Positions 11,101-22,907 are shown, counted from the first letter of the stretch. The stretch: 64,000 nucleotides of DNA from Gibbula magus (GCA_936450465.1 OW388301.1:17403523-17467522); one strand, 5' to 3'. Program-made: numbers and translations. Notes: generated by a model from the sequence alone, not told the origin.

Positions 11101-14100
11101 TGTATCTTCAGTGGTTTACAATCGAAAATTCTACAAAGAAAGTACCCCTCGAAAAGTCTCAAAATCACAAAATTTTACTTTTTTGGGAAAACGTCCAAAT
11201 TGTGTCGATACTATCAACTTTTACATGATAAGGATATATTGTGGAATTGTTTAACTAGTTATATGAAAGAGATAGCAATAAGTAACTTTGACATAAGTTC
11301 ATTTGTAACAGAGTTATGCCCCTTTGAACATCCATCCGAAAAACGCCTTTTTCAAAAAGGCCCATATTCAAGGGCATATTCCTGAAATTGGAGGACGAAA
11401 TTCAAAATTCGGGAAAGATCATGTTGTTGTCCATTCATTTAGCTTTCAGATGAGCTATCACACATAGCTGTATGTATTGCCGTGAATTTAGAGAAGTTTT
11501 TTAAAGACGCGTACCCTAAAAAACGCGAAAGTTGACAAAATTTTCAGTTTTTTCGAAATAGCAAAAAATCTATTATTACGGCCGAAAATTGCTATAGGCC
11601 TGATCGATGGGGAATGTTGTTGCCCACATTTTGGTGAAAGTTTTATGAAAATATCTTCATTAGATTTCGAGCTATTAAGGTTTAAAGTTTTGATTTCAAG
11701 GGGGGATAACTCAAGAAAGAAGTCGAAAATCAAAATTCGGCCGACGTACAAGGCGAGTTTGTGTTACAGGCTATCATCCCTGAAAATTTCATGCAAATCG
11801 GTTCAGCCGTTACTTCAGAATCCGTTTAACAAAAAACGTACAAATAATAAGAAAAAAACTAGGATTGACGCGTCAATACTTAGGTCTTCAAGACTTCTGC
11901 TTGACCTTGAACTCCATGTTGGACTCAGAGTGATTCATCTGTTTCTCTGCTTTAAATGAGCTATCAAACGTGTCTCTATCTTCAGTAGTTTTTTTTACAA
12001 AAATTCTCCAAAGAAGGTACCCCTCTGAAAACGAAAAAATCACATATTAATGGACCCCTACATTACATTTCTCACGATTAAGACAAAATGGTCAATATTT
12101 CCATACTAAGGGGCAACATAGAAAATGTTGTGCTTGAATTTCCGGTTAAGAAGATGTAAACATCATTTAGATTGCATACATAATTAATGCGTTATGCTGT
12201 TCTGAATATTCAAGAAAATAATCAAAAATGCTTAAATTAGGACCACTAGACATCGCTTGCGATGTTCGAGGCTTAACTATCAACTTTTTGATGAAAGCGG
12301 TCGACATAAAAGTTGTTCTTCTTGAAATTGTGCATACGCAGGTGTATGCAAAATTTCAATAGTGTAAGAAGTTAAGCAGTAATGATCCTTTAAACATGGC
12401 TGAAAATGGCGAGTTCTGAAAAATGGTAATCTTCTATGACTTGTCACACATAAAGTATGACAGAAAAATGTTTGAAATTTATGCCCCTTAATAAAAGACA
12501 TCTCTACTTCACGATGCTATATTAAACATAATTGTATCTTTAATGGTTTACAATGGAAAATTCTACAAAGAAAGTACCCCTCGAAAAATCTCAAAATCCC
12601 AAAATTTTACATTTTTGAGAATATGTCCAAATTGTGCCTAAACTATCAATTTTTACATGATAATGATATGTTATGGAAGTGTTGAGCTGGTTATTATAAA
12701 GAGATTGCAATATATAACTTTGACATAAGTTAATTCCGAACAGAGTTATGCCCCTTTGAACATGCAGTCGAAAAAGGAACATTTAAAAAAGGACCATATT
12801 CAAGGGCAGATAACTCAAATTACAGGCCAAAATTCAAAATTCGGCGCACAGCAAGCTATGGAGCAGGTATTCAGCTTTCAAATGAGCTATCATATATAGC
12901 TGTATGTTTTTCCCTGATTTAGGAGAAGATTTTCAAAGACGCGTACCCTAAAAACTGCGAAAGTTCACACACAATTCAGTTTTTTCGAAATAGCAAAAAA
13001 TCTATATATACGGCCGAAAAAATGACATTAACCTTTATTATGGGGAATTTTGTTGCGCACATTTTGGTGAAAGTTTTAAGAAAATATATTGATTAGTATT
13101 CGAGCTATGAAGGTTTAAAGTTTTGATTTCAAAGGGAGATAACTCACGAAAGAAGTTGAAAATCTAAAAAGTGACTCGTTAAAATCTAAGTTGAGTCACA
13201 AGCTATCATCCCTGAAAATTTCATGTGAATCGTCCACGTGGTTACTTTAGAAAGCTCTGGACAAAAAAAGTACAAAAAATAATAATAACTAGGATTGACG
13301 CGTCAATACTTAGGTCTTCAAGACTTCTGCTTGACCTTGAACTCCATGCTGGACTCTCGGTTATTCGCCAGTTATTATGCTTTAAAATGAGCTATCAAAC
13401 ATGTCTCTATCTTCAGTAGTTATTTTACAAAAATTATCCAAAGACAATGACCCTCTGAAAACGGAAAAATCACATATTAATGGACCCCTACATTACATTT
13501 CTCACGATTAAGACAAAATGGTTAATATTTCCATACTAAGGTGTAACATAGAAAATGTTGTGCTTTAATTTCCACTTAAGAAGATGCAATCATCATTTAG
13601 ATTGCATACATAATTAATGCGTTATGCTGTTCTGAATATTCAAGAGAATACTCAAAAATGCTTAAATTTGGACCCCTAGACATCGTTTGCGATGTTCGAG
13701 GCTTAACTATCAACTTTATGATGAAAGCGGTCAACATAAAAGTTGTTCTTCTTGAAATTGTGCATAAGTAGGTGTATGCAAAATTTCAATAGCGTAAGAA
13801 GTTAAGCAGTAATGATAATTTAAACATGGCTGAAAATGGCGAGTTCTGAAAAATGGCAATCTTCTATGACTTGTCACACATAAAGTATGACAGAAAAATG
13901 TTTGAAATTTATTTACCTTAATAAAGGACATCTCTACTTCACGGTGATATATTAAACATAATTGTATCTTCAGTGGTTTACAATGGAAAATTCTACAAAG
14001 AAAGTACCCCTCGAAAAGTCTCAAAATCCCAAAAATTTATATTTTTGGAAATACGTCCAAATTGTGTCGATACTATTAACTTTTACATGATAATGATATG

Positions 14101-14722
14101 TTGTGGAATTGTTTAACTAGTTATATGGAAGAGATAGCAATAAGTAACTTTGACATAAGTTCATTTGTAACAGAGTTATGCCCCATTGAACATATAGCCT
14201 AAAAACGCTCTTTTAAAAAAAGGTCCATATTCAAGGGCATATTCCTGAAATTCGAGGACGAAATTCAAAATTCGGAAAAGATCAAGTTGTTGTACATTCA
14301 TATAGCTTTCGGATGAGCTATCACACATAGTTGTATGTATTGCTGTGATTTAAGAGAAGATTTTTGAAGATGCGTACCCTTAAAACCGCGAAAGTTGACA
14401 AAATTTTCAGTTTTTCCGAAATAGCAAAAAATCTATTATTACGGCCGAAAAACGCTATAGGCCTAATCGATGGGGAATGTTGTTGCCCACATTTTGGTGA
14501 AAGTTTTATGAAAATATCTTGATTAGATTTCGAGCTATTAAGGTTTAAAATTTTGACTTCAAGGGGAGATAACTGAGGATAGGAGACGAAAATCAAAATT
14601 CGGCCGACGTACAAGGCGAGTTTGTGTTACAGGCTATGATCCCTGAAAATTTCATGCAAATCAGTTCAGCCGTTACTTCAGAATCCGTTTAACAAAAAAC
14701 GTACAAATAATAAGAAAAAAAA
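8107..14722 (+). repeat. Higher-order tandem array: two copies of a two-unit dimer
   Basis: Four direct units start with the ACTAGGATTG motif at 8107, 9547, 11858 and 13288. They carry TACTTAGGTCTTCAAGACTT and CTTGACCTTGAACTCCATG immediately afterwards. Three units are about 1.43-1.44 kb; the second is about 2.3 kb. Units 1 and 3 share variants (AGCTGGTTATTATAAAGAG; end text GAAAGCTCTGGACAAAAA), while units 2 and 4 share others (AACTAGTTATATG; end text GAATCCGTTTAACAAAAA). The array is therefore (A-B)(A-B). Junctions are AAT- or A-rich. Short open frames recur at equivalent places only because the DNA is duplicated. Confidence 0.85.
9900..10960 (+). repeat. Internal expansion of the second array unit
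   Basis: Within the 2.3-kb unit, a segment containing AATGCGTTAATTT, GACCCCTAGACAACATTTGC and TTTTTGATGAAAGAGTTC occurs three times (near 9901, 10585 and 10788). This accounts for part of the extra length relative to the 1.43-kb units; the rest (about 10010-10560) is sequence not obviously present in the other units. Confidence 0.7.
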
Positions 14723-14724
14723 AC

Positions 14725-14882
14725 CGGATAATAACAATAGGTCTTCCAGACATTCGTCTTGAAGACCTAAAAACGGATAATAACAATAGGTCTTCCAGAC
14801 ATTCGTCTTGAAGACCTAATAATAATAATGAAGAACACGGATAATAACAATAGGTCTTCCAGACGTAGTCTTGAAGACCTAA
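14725..14882. repeat. Three near-identical hairpin repeats
   Basis: A 45-65 bp module occurs three times: CGGATAATAACAATAGGTC followed by a stem-loop with arms AGGTCTTCCAGAC and GTCTTGAAGACCT. Stems lie at about 14739-14767, 14788-14817 and 14852-14880; the third has a shortened loop. AAT-rich linkers separate them. The hairpin core resembles the AGGTCTTCAAGAC text at the start of each unit in the adjacent array, so these are likely terminal structures of the same element. Confidence 0.85.
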
Positions 14883-14933
14883 TTATTGACCTGCACAAAA
14901 AAGGGGGAGGCAGACCACTTTTCCATACTTTAA

Positions 14934-15391
14934 GTAAGGCTGTGCAATATTATTGCAATACCAATATATTGCATTACAGAGTTATGCAATACACGTATTG
15001 CAATACGACTTTCATATTGCAATATATTGCACCAACAAATATTAAGTCAAATTTATTTGTCTTGTAAAAGGCACATTTACTGGCTTAACTTGTATTAAGA
15101 AAACTATTTTGAAGTGCTAGAATGTGTGTTGGACTGTATTACAAATGATCTTTCTAAAGATCTGAAAGTCATTTTATCAAATGTGTCATGTTTAAACTGC
15201 AAAAAGGAGTATAAAGGTTAAATGTAGAGTTCATTTAGCATGTTGCAATATATCATTGGCACTAGTTAAAATGGTTTCTAGAGAAATATCTCAATGTCAG
15301 AGGATCTTGCAATATATTGTGGTACGTATTGCAATACATTACAGTTCAGCAATATGTATCGCAATACAAAAATTGAGGCAATACGCAGCCC
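14934..15391 (+). mobile_element. hAT-like non-autonomous element with TATTGCAATA repeats, copy 1
   Basis: A 458-bp element with an 8-bp direct duplication TACTTTAA at 14926-14933 and 15392-15399, the length used by hAT transposases. The ends carry AAGGCTGTGC on the left and GCAGCCC on the right. Both subterminal regions are packed with the palindrome TATTGCAATA and variants, probably transposase-binding repeats. It contains no transposase. A second copy lies in the opposite orientation at 22916-24198. Confidence 0.75.
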
Positions 15392-15399
15392 TACTTTAA

Positions 15400-16089
15400 A
15401 GGGATCGTTCTAGGACATTCAGCGAGGATCCGTGTTTTATTAAAAGGACGGTTCTAAGATGATCCATGCTTTAAAGTTACCATTCTATGGGGATCTGTTC
15501 TATAAAGGATTGATATTATATCAATCAGGGATACAAATGAACATTTGCTGAACTGAAAGGAATAAAAAGAATTTGTAAAAAGATTTTTATCAGCATTGAA
15601 AGCAGGAATGATCAAACCTTAAAAATTATTCAAAAATTATTTCTTGATACTTGATCTTAAAGGAGAGGTTTCTAATGTGGAATGGCCGCCATGTGAGAGG
15701 AAAAATTATTCTGTATTTTCAATAATTTTGTTTTGTTTAAATGATAAAACATAGTATTGATATATTACTCTAATGGTAACATGTAATTTGTCATTAAACA
15801 AATTAATAACTTCTTGTGCCGTAGCAAAGCTTTTTACACTTGTAGTGCCAGTGAATGGCTTAATTAACTTCTAGTTGTTTTTAATAATAAAGCCATAAAA
15901 TAAATACCACAAGTAATATGTTTCACCTGGATTTTGTAATAAATACGTATATTAAATAAATAGATGCGTAAATGTCCTCTTGGATCTCGTTCCCACAAAA
16001 ATATCCCGATAGAATCCTCCCTTTAAGGACATCCATACATTGATCCTCTCTGAGATTAGGTTTAACAGTAACTAAGTGTTGAGTTAATG
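15400..16089. other. Intergenic DNA, no gene seen
   Basis: Nothing coding is supported. Segments near 15830 (GTAGCAAAGC) and 15995 (CCCGATAGAATCCTCC) resemble pieces of the duplicated sequence at 34.2-35.0 kb, suggesting fragments of a dispersed repeat. Confidence 0.4.
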
Positions 16090-16910
16090 TGCAGAACACA
16101 CGAGCCAAGTGTCTCTACTGTGAAAGTTCAGCATGCCTATGTCGTCAGTGGTTCTCCTGTGAATTGAGATCAGTTTGTTCTCTGCAGCTGGAGTTGGTAC
16201 ACTTGTCACGTTTCATTGATTAACTTGTGATTAGCTTTCACCTTGGTACAGGTTCTGTATCAGTATCATAATGTCCCTTTAGCTTAATTGGTAGAGTGTG
16301 TGAATAGGCTTGAAAGGGAAGATGAGCTTATGGCATGGGCGATGTCCATCAAGGTTTTACCTGCAGTACAATTTCTGTGTCAGGAGTATAATGTCCCTTC
16401 AACTCAACTGACAGAGTGTCTGAATGAAATTTTAGCTGATTAGGCTTGAAAGGCCATATTGGCTTATGGCATGGGCCGTTGTCCGTCAAGGTTTTACCTG
16501 TGGTATGGTTTGGGTCAGGAGTATAATGTCCCTTTAGCTCAACTGGTAGAGTGTCTGAATGAACTTTTAGCTGATTAGGCTTTAAAGGCCAGATGGGCTA
16601 TGGCATGGGCAGCAGCCAACGAGCCAATTAAGTGCCTCTACTGTGAAAGTTCAGCATGCCAATGTCGTCAGTGGTTCTCCTGTGAAGTGAGATCAGTTTG
16701 TTCTCTGCAGCTGGAGTTGGTACACTTGTCACGTTTCATTGATTAATTTGTGATTAGCTTTCACCTTGGTACAGGTTCTGTGTCAGGACCTTATGTCCCT
16801 TTAGCTTAATTGGTAGAGTGTCCGAATTAAATTTTAGCTCATAGGCTTGAAAGGCAATGGGCCATAGTCCATCAAGGTTTCAAGCCCTATGTCATGACGA
16901 GAGATAATGA
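16090..16910 (+). repeat. Duplicated block with four tRNA A-box-like units
   Basis: A block of about 190 bp is present twice about 510 bp apart (16102 and 16621), sharing CTACTGTGAAAGTTCAGCATG and CTCTGCAGCTGGAGTTGG. Around them are four copies of an A-box-like string, CCTTTAGCTCAACTGGTAGA or variants, at about 16275, 16394, 16530 and 16798, followed by GTGTCTGAAT and a TGGCATGGGC motif. The units look tRNA-derived, but no good B box or acceptor pairing is seen, so they are not functional tRNA genes. Confidence 0.6.
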
Positions 16911-17579
16911 AACTCAATGTCAAGGTACCATTTTTTTTTTTTTTAAATATATACATGGTAGAGATATGAAGATAATTTTATTGTAATCTGATGATAAAAA
17001 CACTTTTGTGAAATTTTGTGAAATCAACCTACCTATGAATATACATAACTCGACTCAATTATTTTAAGGAATTGAGAGTCATCCAGACATATATATTTGT
17101 AACTTATGCAGGAATCCAATAATACATGCCAACTATTTCAACTAATTTGAAATAAATTCTTTATCAGCTTTCTGTACACTATTAATTAGATAGAGAGATT
17201 AATTGTATAACCTAGAATTACATATCTTCAATGCACAAGAGGATTTCCATGTTTAATAAATATGGCTGACCAGGGTTGCTAGGCAACTTCACTATGCAAA
17301 CTGATTGCCTTTCGATTGAGAGCGATTTCTGATAAACTGGGAAAGGGATATTGCTTTTTTGAGTAAATAAAAATCGATGATGTTGGCATTGTACTATTGC
17401 CACGATAATGCATTCAGATCTGAAAATAATGAAACGTGATATTCCTAATTTATAATACACAAACTTAACACTGGGAGAATTTAACAAAATGGCATCCTGT
17501 CGATTCAATGGATTTATCCTTGAATCATATTCAGGTCAGAATATCTATATCATATCTTGGTGCATTAACTTTCTCCATC
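16911..17579. other. Intergenic DNA, no gene seen
   Basis: A T-run occurs near 16930. A 96-codon minus-strand frame at 17218-17508 has no recognisable domain and no splice or promoter context, so it is not called as a gene. Confidence 0.4.
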
Positions 17580-17583
17580 TTAA

Positions 17584-17940
17584 AGGGGCAGTAGCACGTT
17601 TTTTGCAAAATTTATTTTTTTCAAATTTCCAATCGATAATGAAAGCTTGTGCCATTTAAATTTACTTTAGAGGCCAAAACATCCTATTACACAAACCAAT
17701 TATCCCTAGTAGTGATTTAACGGTGTTGCGTTTAAAGCAAAAATTGTATGGCGGCCATTTTATTGTGAACACATTTTATTGTTTCGAATGACAAAAACGA
17801 TCCCGATGGCTTTACTGAGCCATGTACACTCATTTTTAACTTGATTTTCCGAAGAGAGAAGGGTGTTTTACTAATGATAACATTATTTTTCAAATACATT
17901 TCATCGACTTATTTGAGCGAAAAAACGTGCTACTGCCCCT
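17584..17940 (-). mobile_element. TTAA-flanked MITE, family A, copy 1
   Basis: A 357-bp element between TTAA at 17580-17583 and 17941-17944. The ends are AGGGGCAGTAGCACG and CGTGCTACTGCCCCT. The internal sequence includes ATGGCGGCCAT and AAAATGTGTTC in reverse complement. I set orientation relative to the copies at 50354-59560, so this copy is inverted. Confidence 0.85.
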
Positions 17941-17944
17941 TTAA

Positions 17945-18416
17945 GAGGGAGGTGGGGGTGGTGGTTGGGGGAGAGGAGGAGAGGAGGCAAATCCTTCGAA
18001 TTCTCCTCTGCCGCCTTTTGATACATCGCTTAAGTCAAAGGTTTTAGATGAGGTCTCTTGAATAAATAAGCAAGTCAACCTCCTCCCATTCCCTTTGAAA
18101 ATTCCTGGGTCCCCCTTTTTGTTACTTACCGACTTTCTAATGACAAATATGAAGTGATAACATGTTCATCTGAAACTGAATGTGCTGAAAACTTAGATAA
18201 AGCCAAACATTCTTTTAATATTTACTGATTTGGTTGGACACAATTTCAACAAGAATGTTTTTCATTTGGCACCCATCCAAGAATTTGCTGTACCTAACAG
18301 AGCTGATTGTTTCTAATTGTGTAGAGTATTTGCACCTGTTGTTCTTGATCTGTTAATCAATTAATCTAAACAGGAATTTGTACCTTTTCTTATATACAAG
18401 TTTCTTGTCTTAACAC
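17945..18416. other. Intergenic DNA, no gene seen
   Basis: A purine-rich then C-rich stretch at 17945-18120 (CCCTTTGAAAATTCCTGGG) resembles degenerate repeat text found near 25.9 and 30.3 kb. The rest is unremarkable. Confidence 0.4.
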
Positions 18417-18716
18417 AGGTGAATTCACTTGGTGTTTAACGCTGCATTCAAGAGTTTTTCACTATATAACAGCGGCTAGAATTATTTCAGGGAGAAAGCC
18501 TGCGACACCAGGGGGGCTATGCATTGTGGTGAAACCTGTGAGAATCGGCTGGAACCATGGGTGGTACTGAGAATTCAATGTAGCATTGCACCCAAAATTT
18601 ACTGCAGAAGAGTTCGCCACAGCAGATAAATTGTCCAGCTCCTTGCGGATTCGAACCCTAGACCTCTGGATCCAAAGCCTAATGAGCTGACCACTGCACT
18701 AATCCCACCACCATCT
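18417..18716 (-). mobile_element. tRNA-derived SINE, family 1 (diverged copy)
   Basis: In reverse complement this copy carries a tRNA-like head with a B box matching GGGTTCGAATCC loosely (GATTCGAACCC on the plus strand near 18650). The body GTAAGGTTTGGGTGCAATG is diverged, and the tail ends in the GCGTTAAACACC type. It has accumulated many changes relative to the copy at 51084. Confidence 0.6.
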
Positions 18717-18745
18717 TCACCAGCTATTAAAAACATTTCAATATA

Positions 18746-18850
18746 CCATATTCTCCCGGTTATAAGACCAGGGCCAGGCAAACAAACATCTTGAAAACAT
18801 GTGGGTGGGCTTTTAGACAGGTGAGACCCCAACTCCGATGAAAATTCATA
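18746..18850 (-). mobile_element. Fragment of the TA-flanked CGGGTATAAG element
   Basis: About 105 bp match, in reverse complement, the right part of the element at 35990-36310. Shared motifs are CTCCCGGTTATAAGACC, AAACAAACATCTTGAAAAC and GATGAAAATTCAT. The other half is missing. Confidence 0.6.
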
Positions 18851-19477
18851 ACGGAGACATACTGGTAGAACAAAAACCAATATATGATCATATTTGCTAA
18901 ATAAAAATGAGTTTGGGATGGTACAATGTGTGTAGTCAATTTAAACCATGATTTAACTCCTTCCAACTCAGAATCTTTTTCTGTACTGAAGTACTAAAGG
19001 CCATCCTAGATTCTAGATTAATGTAGAGAAAAAAGTTGAATTTCAATAAAATAAATAATGACATTTGCATGAGATTATATCTTATCACGCTCAAGGCGTT
19101 GTTGTTTATCTTATCTAATAAATGTTTCTCCAGAACTATATCAAAATGTAATTACTGTATACAGTGAAAATTAAATGCTTCGAAACTTAACGATGAACTT
19201 TTAAAAGTTAATTATTTTTTTATCTTGATATTCAGTTATGTTCTTCTTACCGGTAATTGAAAACTTTTTATAACTTTCATTTTCATTTACAATATGCCAA
19301 TATGGTGGGTTTTTTTCATTTTGCCCCCAAAAACAAGCACATGGTTTTGTAAATCCTAATGAAATAAACACTTTTGTTATAATTAAATTAAAACTTTACC
19401 ATAGGCAATGATTTTAATTAGATGTAAATATCAGTAAGATATATGTGACTCATGACTTACTGTTTCAAATCAAATTA
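18851..19477. other. Intergenic DNA, no gene seen
   Basis: AT-rich, without a supportable frame. The 19300-19460 part shares short motifs with 3.96-4.46 kb, so some is probably an old dispersed repeat. Confidence 0.4.
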
Positions 19478-19479
19478 TA

Positions 19480-20062
19480 AACTCACGTGCGAAAGAAATG
19501 TCCCCACATTTTGAAAGCAGTATAAAATGAAATATTGATGTCGGAGAAGAGTAGATTTTGAATGTATTTGGTAGCCACATGTTTTGTAAAGAAGTATTCA
19601 CAATTTCATACATCAGAGTATGCAATTTTTATTTTACATCTCTTCAAATAGACATGGGGTGCTAAAATCGTTTTTTAAAGATGTTTTTGGCCCACAATAT
19701 TTGGTATTTAAGTTTGAAACATTGAAAAAGTAGAAATTTAATTAATTAAAGATATCCTTGACATAAATAACCTTCTTTGATTTAAATTCGTTGACGCGTC
19801 ATTTAATACTGTAGGACGTCACAAAACAAGCCAAAACTGGCTTTTTGAGGCTTCTATCTCTTCTAGTTAAGGAGATTCCAAAAGGACCATTTCTTAAAAC
19901 TTGTGTTTCTCAGAGTTATGAATGGATAATATGTTTTGAAAATTCATATTTAGTATTGTTGGGTTCTGAAGACATGATGTAACGCTGTTTCAGTCGTATT
20001 TATCGCCCGTCGATTGAAATATCTTGTATTTTGTATGGGGACGTTTCTTTTGCACGTGAGTT
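19480..20062. mobile_element. TA-flanked MITE with CACGTG-containing inverted repeats
   Basis: A 583-bp element with inverted termini AACTCACGTGCGAAAGAAA on the left and TTTCTTTTGCACGTGAGTT on the right, extended by GTCCCCA/TGGGGAC inside. It sits between TA dinucleotides (19478-19479 and 20063-20064), consistent with a Tc1/mariner-type non-autonomous element. The interior is non-coding and includes a GACGCGTC palindrome near 19793. Confidence 0.75.
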
Positions 20063-20195
20063 TAGTTAGTAAAACACTCCACACACCACATATATAGTAA
20101 TACTTGCAACTTTCCACCTATATGTGAGGCAACAATCAAAGGAGTAAAGTGGCAAGTTCCTGTTCCCTCCCTTGCCGCAGTTCGAAGCATTTTAT

Positions 20196-20490
20196 GTGTC
20201 TTTAACGTGTGTTTGGCTTCGAATCAAGAGGTTCAGAGTTTGAAACCCGCCAGGGGCACTGCAACCTTGGTCTGCAATAGAGAACTGTTCTACATGCAGT
20301 AAGGTTTGGGTGCATGCTACAATGAATTTCATGATTGGCTAACTAAGTTCCAGCCGATGCTCGCAGGTTTCACCGCAATGCATAGCCACATGGCGTTGCA
20401 GGCTTTTTCCCTGCTATAATACTAGCAGCTGTGATATTTGTGAAATACTCTTGAAAGCGGCGTTAAACCCCAACTCACCTCACCTCCTAT
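20196..20490 (+). mobile_element. tRNA-derived SINE, family 1 (5'-truncated)
   Basis: The head is partly lost; CTTCGAATCAAGAGGTTCAG and GTTTGAAACCCGCCAGGGG remain of the tRNA-like part. The body and tail are complete: AGAACTGTTCTACATGCAGT, AAGGTTTGGGTGCATGCTAC, GCGGCGTTAAACCCCAACTC. The plus orientation matches the copies at 24718, 35091 and 51084. Confidence 0.75.
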
Positions 20491-21074
20491 TGTTTTGTAC
20501 AACATTGAAATTAAAGAGTTATCAGAAGTTCAAATTGATTTAGTTTGCATTTAAAAAATTTGGACTGGTCTCTTAATTTATAATATAGTTTTATCATTCG
20601 TGAATCTTGATGAAAGTTCAAGTCATTGACAGGAGGCTATAAAGAAAGACTCCTTTAACATGATCTGCAGTTGAAACTAGCCATTCGTTATAATTATCCT
20701 TAACGAGAACTGACAGACAGATTTCACAAGTTAGATAATCTGTCATTCTATTTTCAGCACCTGCCAAATGAAGTGATTAGCTTCCAAGCATATTTGTTTA
20801 GGTTATTGGGTTAAAATGTAAATGGAAAACCTTAAATTCAGTAATACATTTACTTTTTACAGTGTGAAGTTTTAAAATTGAGTAAATTCTGCTTAGTGTT
20901 CTTTTGAAAAATGCACTTGAGGCGAGTGTGTCAATGCAATCCAATAATGGAATCTTCTTGTTTTCTTAAAGGGAAAGTTCTATCAGTGATCTATGGACAG
21001 CATCTGCATTCTAGGTTTCTTGGCATTTGTGAAATGAAAATACGCTATATATATACTAACCCAATTTTAAGATT
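20491..21074. other. Intergenic DNA, no gene seen
   Basis: AT-rich sequence without a supportable frame or recognised repeat. The plus-strand frame beginning at 20911 runs into the following repeat and is not considered coding. Confidence 0.4.
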
Positions 21075-21440
21075 TTTAGCTCGTCCGTCCGTCTGTTTGT
21101 CCGTCTGTAAACTTTTTGTTTTTTCAACTTCTTTTCCAGAACCAATTACTCTAGAGAGCTGAAAAGTTGTTTGCAGGCTCCTTGGCCAAGGGGGATTCTA
21201 AATTGTAGATTTCGTGACCCGATGACCCCAAATAGGGTCACAAGGGTCACACCCTTAAAAAGCTATTTGTATCTTCTTCTCCAGTTCTAAAAGATCTAGA
21301 GAATGAAATGTTTTGTGCTGTCTCCTTGGCAAATGGGGATTCTAAATTGTAGTTTTGGTGACGCTTTGACCCCATCTTCTTCTCTAAAGCCCTTGGCCAA
21401 AGGAGATTCCAGAGCCCATGGCTCTATTTTTAAAAAGTAA
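21075..21440 (+). repeat. Dispersed repeat with ~125-bp subunits (GACCCCAAAT family)
   Basis: Begins with a GTCCGTCCGTCTGTTTGTCC low-complexity stretch, then two diverged subunits containing GAGCTGAAA, CTCCTTGGCCAA, GGGGATTCTAAATTGTAG, GTGACCC and CATCTTCTTCT. The same pattern is at 49625-49990, and scraps are near 34.57, 35.39 and 60.66 kb. Confidence 0.65.
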
Positions 21441-21475
21441 ATTGGTCAATCGAGGATTACCTGAGGTCACATTAA

Positions 21476-21938
21476 AGGTGCATCAATTGTGTTTCATAAA
21501 TTTTATTTGGCTTTAATACGTTCCAACACACAACATGTGCTGTTTATACTACAAATAAATGCAAGCCTGCATATTCATCCCCAATTGCCAAATGTATCAT
21601 AATTACTAGTTTCTAATTAAAATAGAGTAACATCATTATGCATGTGTAGAAACTGAAAGTGAATGTCCCATTTACATGCACAGTAGTTATATAACCTATT
21701 AAACATTATCAACTCAAATTTGTTATAAATAAGATTCTAAAATAAGTTTGACCAATTGCGGTGCATTGTCCGGTTTTCGATCAGAAATCACCACTTTTAC
21801 CTTCATATCGTCAATATACTAAGCTAGTCCACTGTCATTAATATGGTAGTTTTTGGTAACAGTCGGTACTTCTCGATAAAGTTACACCATTTATAATGTT
21901 TGGAATATGTGACCCCTAACAACACAATGGATGTACCT
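21476..21938 (+). mobile_element. TTAA-flanked MITE, family B, copy 3
   Basis: A 463-bp copy in the same orientation as 252-737, with TTAA at 21472-21475 and 21939-21942. The left end reads AGGTGCATCAATTGTGTT with one change, and the right end AACACAATGGATGTACCT. Confidence 0.85.
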
Positions 21939-21942
21939 TTAA

Positions 21943-22907
21943 GATATTTCAACACTGGGCACTTTTATATCAAGTTGTGTAACCCTTGGTGTCGTAATAG
22001 TCAATATTATAAGTATACGCTTCAAACTACAAACTGAATATGACCCTACGTCATGATGAGAGTTACCTCCCCTACAGAGGGCGCTTGTAACGCTAGTGGA
22101 ATAAATATAGCCGCCTATAGAAAACCTCATGTTGTTTATCCTGGAGATTTGGACCCATAGATAAAGGTATGAACCTATAGATAAACACGAACACACAAAA
22201 ACATTACACTTGGGTCCATTTGGACCCCTCTCCATCGCACAAGGGTTAAGCCAAAAATCACTTTTAGACTCCTAAAGTTGTAGCCATCGCATATTTTTTG
22301 CAGATTATGTTTCTCAAATTTGCTATTTATTATTGAAGTTTATGCAGTATATATCATAATGGGTAAAACACCTCAATACACGACCCAATAAGCCGTTCCT
22401 TGACAACGTTCCTGGATTTGCTTGACAACGTTCCTGGATTTGCCCTTGTACAGCCTTGTATTGTGAGGAACTAATGAAGTGATTAAACCAGATTGCTTCC
22501 TGTCTGAAGAGGCAATAACTAAATGAGGTAGTGTTCATTGTCTTGCTTCCTGTAGACTTTATTCTTAACCAGTGATGAATTATTCAACATGTGCTTGTTG
22601 TAATGAAATACATTATTCATCATAATATCAAATGTGCTTGGAATGGTATCCATCATAGACCACATCACAGTATGAACTGAGGTGTGAAATTCCTATATCT
22701 TGATTGGTACTAGGTACAAGAGAAAAGTACTGTGAATTTTGATTAATCCTTTGATGGAAAGTGCTCATGACAATTACAGCAATAGTGACTTTAGGAGTAT
22801 TATTCCACTTATATCATGATGGCTAGGAAGAAAGCCAGCAAATACTACCAGGGCTATATTTGCAGTGAAGCCTATGACAATCGTATTCCATTTATATCAT
22901 GGTGGCT
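21943..22907. other. Intergenic DNA with a short tandem duplication
   Basis: At 22398-22443 a 24-bp unit (TTGACAACGTTCCTGGATTTG) is present twice in tandem. No coding frame is supported elsewhere; the 98-codon minus frame at 21939-22235 overlaps the MITE end and shows no domain. Confidence 0.45.

Noticed and set aside
8611..14614. Recurring short open frames (for example at 8611-8847, 10932-11168, 13731-14024, and 11488-11751 with 14321-14614) with similar peptides
   Set aside because: They recur because the DNA units are duplicated. They have no start context, no domain, and are disrupted differently in each unit.
14725..14882. Possible CRISPR-like array
   Set aside because: Only three units, no unique spacers, and the repeats are hairpins joined by AAT-rich linkers in a clearly eukaryotic context.
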